Shown piece after piece: positions 30,413 to 35,984 of a stretch of 35,984 bases of DNA (position 1 is its first letter; each line of letters opens with the position of its first letter). Both the position numbers and the translations under genes were made by a program. The stretch is from contig DASWRQ010000089.1 in NCBI GenBank assembly GCA_036403095.1, forward strand, positions 1-35,984, in the 5' to 3' direction. The stretch is from Kutzneria sp036403095 (GTDB lineage: Bacteria; Actinomycetota; Actinomycetes; Mycobacteriales; Pseudonocardiaceae). Under the pieces are notes generated by a model. That model had not been told where the DNA came from, made no database searches, and saw only the letters and a list, made by a program, of their open reading frames with translations.

Positions 30413-31384
30413 GTGATCGAGCTGGTGGTGGGGGCGAGGGATCTGGCGCGGGTGCGGTTCGCCCGGTCGGCGCTGGAGGAGGTGACCTTCAGCCTGGGGG
30501 TGCTGGCCGGCCGCAAGGGGGCCGCGCTGCACGAACCGTGGATCAGGGCGGCGAAGTCGGGACTGGCGGGGACGGACCTGAGCCTGCTCGATGCCCTGAC
30601 GGCGAAAGGCAACTACTACCCGGGCTTCCTGGTGCCGCCGCCGCGAGAGGCGGACGCGTCGTTCGCGGACGAGGTGGAGCGGGTACGGGAGACAAGCGCC
30701 GAGGAAGTCCGGCGGGAACTGGATCTGTGCTGGCCGGAAGACCTTCCGCACCGGCTGCGACCGCTGCGGGAAGACCCGCGAAGGCAGCTGGCCGAGCTGG
30801 CGGAAGCCCTGACCACGTACTGGCACAAGGCGATCGAGCCGGTGTGGCCGAGGATTCGGGCCCTGCACGACGCGGATCTGGCGCACCGGTCGGCGGCGCT
30901 GACCAAGGGCGGCCTCGACCGGCTGTTCGCGGAGCTGCACCCGCAGATCGAGTACGCAGACGACCGGCTGCGGCTGCACCTGGCGCACAGCGCGAGTTTC
31001 GCGACGGCGGGGGCCGGAGTGCTGCTGATCCCGAGCGTGTTCGTCTGGCCGAGGATCTCGGTCTTCGACACCGACGACTACCAGCCGGCGATCGCCTATC
31101 CGGTGCGAGGTGTTGGCACGGTCTGGGGCGCGGAGCCGCCGCCGTCGACGGTGACGCCGCTGGCCAGCCTTGTCGGCCGCAGCCGGGCGGCTTTGCTTGT
31201 GCTGCTGGAACTTCCCCGCACCACGACGCAGCTGGCGCAGACGCTGGGCGTCACGGCGGCGACGGTGAGCGAGCACCTGGCCGTGCTCAAACGCAGCAAC
31301 CTGGTGCGGTCCCACCGAGACGGCCGCTCCGTCCTGTACGAGCGGACGACGCTGGGCAGCCGGCTGCTGATCGACCACAGCTGA
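30413..31384 (+). CDS. DUF5937/ArsR-like winged-helix regulator
   Basis: Protein of 323 residues from GTG 30413, which gives the family N-terminus VIELVVGARDLARVRFARSALEEV and has a run of six G upstream. Residues 1-240 resemble DUF5937; the C-terminus (about 255-320) is an ArsR-type winged helix: SRAALLVLLELPRTTTQLAQTLGV, TAATVSEHLAVLKRSNLV, RDGRSVLYERT. No metal-binding Cys pair of SmtB/ArsR sensors is seen in the helix, so a non-metal signal is likely. Longer in-frame starts (30311) run into the divergent GNAT leader and lack protein character. Confidence 0.85.
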   Translation: MIELVVGARDLARVRFARSALEEVTFSLGVLAGRKGAALHEPWIRAAKSGLAGTDLSLLDALTAKGNYYPGFLVPPPREADASFADEVERVRETSAEEVRRELDLCWPEDLPHRLRPLREDPRRQLAELAEALTTYWHKAIEPVWPRIRALHDADLAHRSAALTKGGLDRLFAELHPQIEYADDRLRLHLAHSASFATAGAGVLLIPSVFVWPRISVFDTDDYQPAIAYPVRGVGTVWGAEPPPSTVTPLASLVGRSRAALLVLLELPRTTTQLAQTLGVTAATVSEHLAVLKRSNLVRSHRDGRSVLYERTTLGSRLLIDHS

Positions 31385-31408
31385 CCATTAGGCCACCGCC
31401 TAATGGTC
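31383..31408. promoter_or_regulatory. Perfect 11-bp inverted repeat overlapping the regulator's stop
   Basis: GACCATTAGGC (31383-31393) and GCCTAATGGTC (31398-31408) enclose CACC. It could be a terminator, but the stem is not GC-rich and lies 60 bases before the secreted-protein gene, so it may be an operator of the ArsR-like protein. Confidence 0.6.
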
Positions 31409-31468
31409 GCGGGCGCGTCAACCGTAAGACCACGATGTGTTCTCCGACAAGGCAAACAGGGGAGAACC

Positions 31469-31960
31469 ATGCGCAAGCTGACCATGTGCGTCGCCGCCGC
31501 GGCGGCGGGCGCCCTGCTGGCGGTCTCCGCGACCGCGGCGAGCGCCGCCGACACCACCGGCTGGCAGTCCACGCACACCGACCCGTTCGAGTTCGCGGCG
31601 GGCGCGCTCTGCCCGTTCGGACTGAAGGGGGAAATCTTGTACGACAACGAGTTCACCCGTGCGTACCAGAACATCGAGGAGTTCACCGGGCCGCTCGGCA
31701 TCAGATTCCGCAACGTGGCCACCGGCAGGACGGTCGACCGCGACATCACCGCCTTCATCCGCGTGCTACACCAAACGGACGGCAGTCGGGAGTTCGAGAT
31801 GTGGGGCAACAGCGTCGCCCCGATCTACCCGGGCACCGGCCCACACCCCGGCGACTACCTCACGCACGGGCACTTCGTGTTCGTCGTGCACGCCGACAAG
31901 TCGCGCGAGTACACCGTCCGCCAGGGCACCAGCGAGGACGTGTGCAAGACCCTCGCTTAG
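31469..31960 (+). CDS. Small secreted protein of unknown function
   Basis: Protein of 163 residues. A clear Sec signal peptide (MRKLTMCVAAAAAGALLAVS, cleavage near ASA-AD at about 27). The mature part (about 136 residues) has two Cys, one in ALCPFGLKGE and one in EDVCKTLA, which could form one disulfide, and a beta-rich pattern (EILYDNEFTRAYQNIEEFTG, GHFVFVVHADKSREYTV). I do not recognise a family. Ribosome site AGGGGAG four to five bases before ATG 31469. It follows the DUF5937-like regulator and the perfect inverted repeat, so its expression may be controlled by that regulator. Confidence 0.8.
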   Translation: MRKLTMCVAAAAAGALLAVSATAASAADTTGWQSTHTDPFEFAAGALCPFGLKGEILYDNEFTRAYQNIEEFTGPLGIRFRNVATGRTVDRDITAFIRVLHQTDGSREFEMWGNSVAPIYPGTGPHPGDYLTHGHFVFVVHADKSREYTVRQGTSEDVCKTLA

Positions 31961-31990
31961 CTGCTGGGTCTCGTTGCTGGACCTACTAGC

Positions 31991-32509
31991 ATGGAGTGCA
32001 TGAGACGGACCTCGTTCGCGCACTGGCCGTGCTCGGTCGCCCGCACCATGGACCTGCTCGGCGACTGGTGGACGCCGCTGGTCCTGCGCGAGTCGTTCTA
32101 CGGCATCCGCCGCTTCGACGAGTTCCAGCAGGCGCTGGGCATCGCCCGCAACACCCTCGTCGACCGGCTCCGGCGGCTGGTCGACGAGGGCCTGCTGGAG
32201 AAGGTGCCGTACCAGTCCGAGCCGGTGCGGCACGACTACGTGCTGACCGAGAAGGGCCGCGACTTCTGGCCGGTGCTGGCCGCGATGATGACCTGGGGCG
32301 ATCGCTGGCTGGCCGAGGAGGCCGGCCCGCCGATCACGCTGCATCACGACGCGTGCGGCCACGACACGCAGGCCGAGGTGGTGTGCGCGCACTGCAAGCA
32401 GCCGCTGGCCGCCGACGGGGTGCGGCACCGGATGGGCCCCGGCTATCCGGAGAAGCTGGCCGGGCGGCCGGACGTCGTGCGCCGATTCGCCGCTCAAGAT
32501 GACCGTTGA
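31991..32509 (+). CDS. HxlR family transcriptional regulator with C-terminal Cys/His motif
   Basis: Protein of 172 residues (169 from ATG 32000, which has GGAG three bases before it). The HxlR core is PCSVARTMDLLGDWWTPLVLRE, FDEFQQALGIARNTLVDRLRRLV and VLTEKGRDFWPVL. After residue 115 a tail with HDACGHDTQAEVVCAHCKQPL (in pieces) has three Cys and three His in a zinc-ribbon-like order. HxlR proteins often sense electrophiles or quinones through Cys. It lies 33 bases ahead of the SRPBCC-LLM pair on the same strand. Confidence 0.88.
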   Translation: MECMRRTSFAHWPCSVARTMDLLGDWWTPLVLRESFYGIRRFDEFQQALGIARNTLVDRLRRLVDEGLLEKVPYQSEPVRHDYVLTEKGRDFWPVLAAMMTWGDRWLAEEAGPPITLHHDACGHDTQAEVVCAHCKQPLAADGVRHRMGPGYPEKLAGRPDVVRRFAAQDDR

Positions 32510-32532
32510 CATGCTGAGTCTATCTAAGAGAC
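32506..32532 (+). promoter_or_regulatory. Promoter -35 and palindrome before SRPBCC gene
   Basis: TTGACA (32506-32511) overlaps the HxlR stop. GTCT (32518-32521) and AGAC (32529-32532) form an inverted repeat in the spacer/-10 area. It is a candidate HxlR operator; the -10 itself is unclear. Confidence 0.4.
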
Positions 32533-32541
32533 CATCGCCGT

Positions 32542-33051
32542 ATGGAGTGGACCGGAGCGAGGTACGCCGACAGGCCGACGGTGCAGGTGCGGACCTGGAT
32601 CGACGGTCCGCCCGAGCGCGTGTGGGCGGTGGTCGCCGACGTCTCGCTGATGCCGGAGATGAGCCCCGAGCTCCAGTCCGTCACGTGGTGTGACGGGGTG
32701 GGCGGGCCGGCCCTGGGCGCGCGGTTCGTCGGCGCCAGCAAGCACGAGGCGCTGGGGGAGTGGGCCACCACCTCGCAGATCGTCGAGTTCGAGCCGCCGC
32801 GCGTGTTCGGCTGGGCGGTGCAGGACCCGGACAACCCGACCGCGCTGTGGCGGTTCACGCTGGAGCCGCGCGACGGTGGCACCGAGCTGACCCAGTGGAT
32901 GCAGATGGGACCGGCGCGGTCCGGCCTGTCCCACGCCATCGACCGGATGCCGGACAAGGAGCAGAAGATCGTCTTCGTCCGGCTGCGGGAGTTCGAGAAC
33001 GCCATCACCGGCACGCTGGCCCAGATCAAGCAGCGGGTGGAGAACCGGTGA
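32542..33051 (+). CDS. SRPBCC (START/polyketide-cyclase-like) family protein
   Basis: Protein of 169 residues. The helix-grip fold is suggested by VQVRTWIDGPPERVWAVVADV at the start, PELQSVTWCDG, GARFVGASKH, the strand PPRVFGWAVQDPDNPTALWRFTLEP and a long C-terminal helix (KIVFVRLREFENAITGTLAQIK). Such proteins bind hydrophobic ligands in a deep cavity; some act as cyclases or aromatases. Its TGA overlaps the ATG of the LLM gene (TGATG), so both products are probably made together and may act on the same compound. Confidence 0.85.
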   Translation: MEWTGARYADRPTVQVRTWIDGPPERVWAVVADVSLMPEMSPELQSVTWCDGVGGPALGARFVGASKHEALGEWATTSQIVEFEPPRVFGWAVQDPDNPTALWRFTLEPRDGGTELTQWMQMGPARSGLSHAIDRMPDKEQKIVFVRLREFENAITGTLAQIKQRVENR

Positions 33052-34091
33052 TGCGCACCGCGACGACGATCGAGGCGTCCGGCGACTGGGCCACGACGCT
33101 GGATTTCGTGCTGGAGGCGGAGAAGCTCGGCCTGGACACCTGCTGGGTGGCCGAGGCGTGGGGCTCGGACGCGCCGTCCGTGCTGGGCTATCTCGCCGCT
33201 CGTACGGACCGTATTCGGCTCGGCAGCGGCATCATCCAGCTCGGCACCCGTACGCCCGTCGCCATCGCGCAGGCCGCGCTCACGCTGGCCCAGCTCTCGG
33301 ACGGCCGGTTCGCGCTGGGGCTCGGCGCTTCCGGGCCGCAGGTGATGCAGGGCCTGCACGGTGTGCCGTTCGACCGGCCGCTCGGCCGGATGCGCGAGAC
33401 CGTGCGGATCATCCGCGACGTGTTCGCCGGCGAGAAGATCTCCTTCGCCGGCAAGCACTTCACCATTCCGCTGCCGGGCGAGGGCGTTCGGCCGATGCGG
33501 CTGTCCATGGCCCCGAACCCGGACATCCCGATCTACCTGGCCACGCTGTCGCCGAAGATGCTGGAGCTGACCGGCGAGATCGCCGACGGCTGGCTCGGCA
33601 CCAGCTTCGTGCCCGAGGGCTCGGCCGCGTACTTCACCCACCTGGACGCCGGCCTGGCCCGGTCCGGGCGCACCCGCCGCGATCTCGACGTCTGCCAGGG
33701 CGCCGAGGTGTCGTTCGCGCCGGACGAGGACGCCCTGCGGGCCATGGTCGCCGGCCGCAAGAAGGAGTTGGCGTTCAGCCTCGGCGGCATGGGCTCCGCC
33801 AGCGTCAACTTCTACAACGACGCCTACAGCCGGCAGGGCTGGGCCGAGGTCGCCGCCGAGGTGCGGGAACGCTGGCAGGCCGGCGATCGCGACGGGGCCG
33901 CCGCGCTCGTCACCGACGACATGGTGCTGGCCACCACGCTCATCGGCACCGAGCCGATGGTGCGCGAACGCCTCAGGGTCTGGCGCGACGCCGGTGTCGA
34001 TCTGGTCCGCATGTACCCGGCCGGCGACACCCTCGACACCAAGCTCACCAACCTGGCCCGGGCTCTGGACATCGTGCGCACCCTGGACTGA
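33051..34091 (+). CDS. LLM-class (probably F420-dependent) oxidoreductase
   Basis: Protein of 346 residues, luciferase-like barrel. Family features: TLDFVLEAEKLGLDTCWVAE, YLAARTDRIRLGSGIIQLGTRTP, LSDGRFALGLGASGPQV and ADGWLGTSFVP. The non-prolyl GSGIIQLGTRTP region and overall length fit F420-dependent members (Mer/Fgd-like) better than FMN monooxygenases; this is by eye. ATG 33051 overlaps the SRPBCC stop by one base; GTG 33048 is possible. It probably reduces or oxidises a small molecule in concert with the SRPBCC protein. Confidence 0.85.
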   Translation: MRTATTIEASGDWATTLDFVLEAEKLGLDTCWVAEAWGSDAPSVLGYLAARTDRIRLGSGIIQLGTRTPVAIAQAALTLAQLSDGRFALGLGASGPQVMQGLHGVPFDRPLGRMRETVRIIRDVFAGEKISFAGKHFTIPLPGEGVRPMRLSMAPNPDIPIYLATLSPKMLELTGEIADGWLGTSFVPEGSAAYFTHLDAGLARSGRTRRDLDVCQGAEVSFAPDEDALRAMVAGRKKELAFSLGGMGSASVNFYNDAYSRQGWAEVAAEVRERWQAGDRDGAAALVTDDMVLATTLIGTEPMVRERLRVWRDAGVDLVRMYPAGDTLDTKLTNLARALDIVRTLD

Positions 34092-34094
34092 CGA

Positions 34095-34121
34095 ACCAGC
34101 CGGCTGGCGCCTGGCGCTGGT
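34095..34121 (+). terminator. Hairpin after LLM gene
   Basis: ACCAGC (34095-34100) pairs with GCTGGT (34116-34121); an alternative palindrome CCAGCCGGCTGG occupies 34096-34107. It begins four bases after the stop codon. Confidence 0.4.
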
Positions 34122-34144
34122 CGTCCGTCACGCCGATTCGCTGT

Positions 34145-34174
34145 CCCACGCAGTGGGCTGACTTATTTTCAGCC
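34145..34174. promoter_or_regulatory. Two mutually exclusive hairpins upstream of the sulfur-type operon
   Basis: CCCAC-GCA-GTGGG (34145-34157) and GGCTGA-N7-TCAGCC (34156-34174) share two G bases, so only one can form fully. They lie just upstream of the predicted promoter at 34184. They may be protein-binding dyads rather than RNA structures. Confidence 0.4.
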
Positions 34175-34183
34175 GACGCAATG

Positions 34184-34211
34184 TTGACCGTGCCGACGCG
34201 CGGTTCACATC
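34184..34211 (+). promoter_or_regulatory. Candidate promoter for the DszA/NtaA-type gene
   Basis: TTGACC (34184-34189) is followed after 16 bases by CACATC (34206-34211). Transcription would begin near the second in-frame ATG (34221), suggesting a leaderless message from there. Confidence 0.35.
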
Positions 34212-35537
34212 ATGGCAGCCATGTTGCACCTCAACGCATTCCTGATGGGCGTAGGACACCACGAAGCCGCATGGCGGCACCCGAGAACGGATCCGTCGCT
34301 CGTGAATGACGTGCGACATTTCCAGAACCTGGCCGCGATCGCCGAAAGGGGCGCGTTCGACTCCGTGTTCCTGGCCGACGGCGTGCAGATCTGGGGCGAC
34401 GTCGAGCACACCGCCGCCGGCAAGTTCGAGCCGATCACCCTGCTCACCGCGATGGCCGCGGCGACAACCCACGTCGGCCTCATCGCCACCGCGTCGACCA
34501 GCTACACCGAGCCGTACAACCTGGCCCGGCTGTTCTCCTCGCTTGACCACATCAGCGGCGGCCGGGCCGGCTGGAACATCGTCACCTCGGCCGGCGACCG
34601 GGCCGCGCAGAACTTCAACCGCGACGCCGTCGCCGACCACGCCGAGCGCTACGAGCGGGCCGACGAGTTCCTGGACGTGGTCACCGCGCTGTGGGACAGC
34701 TGGGACGACGACGCGCTGGTCGTCGACCCGGCCACCGGCGTGTTCGCCGACCCGGGCAAGGTGCACGAGATCAACCACCGCGGCCGGTTCTACCAGGTCA
34801 GAGGCCCGCTGAACGCGGTGCGCAGCCCGCAGGGCCGTCCGCTGCTGGTGCAGGCCGGCTCGTCGGAGGACGGCAAGGCGTTCGCCGCCCGGCACGCCGA
34901 GGCGGTGTTCACCGCGCAGCAGACGTTCGAGGAGGGGCGGGCCTTCTACCGGGACCTGAAGTCGCGGCTGGCCGCGCACGACCGGCTGCCCGACGAGCTC
35001 AAGGTGCTGCCCGGCATCGTGCCGGTGCTCGGCTCGACCGAGGCCGAGGCGCGGCGGCTGTCCGACGAGCTGGACGAGCTGATCGTGCCGATCCGCGCGG
35101 TGCGGCAGCTGTCCGAGCTGATCGGTGTCGACCTCAACGACCACCCGCTCGACGAACCGCTGCCGCCGCTGCCGCCGGTGACCCGGATCAACGGCGCGAA
35201 GAGCCGGTTCGAGCTGGTCCGCGACCTGGCCGAGCGGGACCGGTTGACGCTGCGGCAGCTCATCGGCCGGCTCGGCGGCGGCCGCGGGCACCAGGTGATC
35301 GCCGGCACGCCCGTGCAGATCGCCGACCACATCCAGCGCTGGCACGAGGGCGGCGCGGCCGACGGATTCAACGTGATGCCGCCGCTGCTGCCGTCCGGGC
35401 TGGAGGAATTCGTCGACCACGTCATTCCGGAACTGCGTCGGCGTGGTTTGTTCCGCGCCGGTTACAGTGCGGACACATTGCGCGGCCACTACGGCCTCAC
35501 CCGTCCGGTCGGTCGTTTCGAGCGGATTTCCCGATGA
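34212..35537 (+). CDS. NtaA/SnaA/DszA-family FMN-dependent monooxygenase
   Basis: Protein of 441 residues (438 if started at ATG 34221). Hallmarks of this LLM branch: LHLNAFLMGVGHHEAAWRHP, FDSVFLADGVQIWG, FEPITLLTAMAAATTHVGLIATASTSYTEPYNLAR, DHISGGRAGWNIVTSA and the long HRGRFYQVRGPLN...QAGSSEDGKAFAARHAE. Known members oxidise nitrilotriacetate, dibenzothiophene sulfone, dimethyl sulfide and similar compounds with FMNH2 from a partner reductase (none is seen here). Its stop overlaps the ATG of a sulfonate/taurine-type binding lipoprotein by four bases, so organosulfur scavenging is the best guess. Confidence 0.88.
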   Translation: MAAMLHLNAFLMGVGHHEAAWRHPRTDPSLVNDVRHFQNLAAIAERGAFDSVFLADGVQIWGDVEHTAAGKFEPITLLTAMAAATTHVGLIATASTSYTEPYNLARLFSSLDHISGGRAGWNIVTSAGDRAAQNFNRDAVADHAERYERADEFLDVVTALWDSWDDDALVVDPATGVFADPGKVHEINHRGRFYQVRGPLNAVRSPQGRPLLVQAGSSEDGKAFAARHAEAVFTAQQTFEEGRAFYRDLKSRLAAHDRLPDELKVLPGIVPVLGSTEAEARRLSDELDELIVPIRAVRQLSELIGVDLNDHPLDEPLPPLPPVTRINGAKSRFELVRDLAERDRLTLRQLIGRLGGGRGHQVIAGTPVQIADHIQRWHEGGAADGFNVMPPLLPSGLEEFVDHVIPELRRRGLFRAGYSADTLRGHYGLTRPVGRFERISR

Positions 35538-35984
35538 AGCGAAGAGCGTTTCTCGCACTGGCCGGCGCCGCCGCGGTCAGCACGGCCTGTGGCACCGCCA
35601 GCGGCAGTGGTACGAAGACGCTGCGCTACCAGGGCAGCGCCGGCGCGGTCACGCTGCCCGAGCTCGCCGCCGACCTCGGCTACCTCGGCGACGTGACGCT
35701 GGACTGGGTCGGCAACACGATCAGCGGGCCGCAGGACATCCAGTCCGCCGCCACCGGCCAGACCGACTTCGGCGGCGCGTTCAACGGGGCCGTGGTCAAG
35801 CTGGCCGCGGCCGGCGCGCCGATCAAGGCCGTGATCGGCTACTACGGCTCGGACGAGCACGCCTACAACGGCTTCTACGTGCCGGCGAACAGCTCGATCC
35901 GATCGCCCGCCGACCTGGCCGGCAAGAAGATCGGCATGAACACGCTCGGCGCGCACAGCGAGGCCATGCTGGACATCTACCTGC
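35534..35984 (+). CDS. ABC transporter substrate-binding lipoprotein (sulfonate/taurine/nitrate type), cut by window edge
   Basis: Open to the right edge, 150 codons seen. The signal begins MKRRAFLALAGAAAVSTAC, with a lipobox STAC (Cys19) and a GTASGSG linker; KRRAF could also support Tat export. The mature part (TLRYQGSAGAVTLPELAADLGYLGDVTLDW, QDIQSAATGQTDFGGAFNGAVVKL, IRSPADLAGKKIGMNTLG, in pieces) is typical of SsuA/TauA-like NMT1 binding proteins. The ATG at 35534 overlaps the monooxygenase stop (ATGA), so both are coupled. Permease and ATPase genes would be expected just beyond the edge. Confidence 0.88.
   Translation, partial: MKRRAFLALAGAAAVSTACGTASGSGTKTLRYQGSAGAVTLPELAADLGYLGDVTLDWVGNTISGPQDIQSAATGQTDFGGAFNGAVVKLAAAGAPIKAVIGYYGSDEHAYNGFYVPANSSIRSPADLAGKKIGMNTLGAHSEAMLDIYL

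Noticed and set aside
1..35984. CRISPR arrays, tRNA/rRNA genes, insertion sequences, phage genes
   Set aside because: I looked for spaced direct repeats, tRNA-like cloverleaf ends, transposase or integrase motifs and terminal inverted repeats and found none convincing.

Overview
The window is GC-rich DNA (about 70%) with GTG/TTG starts, many 1-7 nt start/stop overlaps, several probable leaderless genes and DUF6292, DUF3040 and F420-type genes. Together these point to an actinomycete chromosome, probably of the Pseudonocardiaceae. The family is an inference; no rRNA or tRNA was seen. There is no sign of phage, plasmid, insertion sequence or CRISPR.

Left part (1-4513). The start of an unknown gene runs off the left edge. 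It is followed, all on the minus strand, by a stress-regulation block: a DUF6292-like protein, an RsbA-like MEDS/ATPase regulator, a DUF2157-like membrane protein, and a separate RsbW-like anti-sigma ATPase. A good match to a sigma-B/sigma-F type promoter lies in front of the block. Small housekeeping or hypothetical genes follow (DUF3040, YdeI-like, nucleotidyltransferase).

Glycan block (4601-19918). An AraC regulator diverges from a plus-strand run: a mandelate-racemase-type sugar-acid enzyme, a secreted GH27, two CUT1 sugar permeases, intracellular GH95, an acetyl esterase, a lipoprotein sugar-binding protein, GH36, a GntR regulator and an aldehyde dehydrogenase. From 8947 to 17657 the genes overlap or nearly touch, which suggests one operon. 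The design is: trim outside, import an acetylated, fucosylated (or L-galactosylated) and alpha-galactosylated oligosaccharide, then strip it inside. No transport ATPase is encoded, so a shared MsiK-type ATPase is expected. A matching GATC-N6-GATC palindrome sits before the racemase-type gene and before gntR.

Middle (19919-26198). A 297-base non-coding gap holds a strong hairpin and a 104-base imperfect inverted repeat. It is followed by trpC, an SDR/TetR pair with an operator-like palindrome, and a YgeX/YgeY-like pair (diaminopropionate ammonia-lyase plus M20 deacylase) diverging from a LysR gene over an AT-rich palindrome. The LysR gene overlaps a YciO-type gene tail to tail.

Right part (26209-35984). 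A tightly coupled minus-strand operon carries a macrolide-type glycosyltransferase, TetR, AraC and an N-terminally short P450. Beyond it lie a GNAT gene with a 15-bp tandem repeat at its start, a DUF5937/ArsR-like regulator, a small secreted protein, an HxlR-SRPBCC-F420 LLM set, and a sulfur-scavenging type pair (DszA/NtaA-family monooxygenase plus a sulfonate/taurine-type binding lipoprotein) that runs off the right edge.
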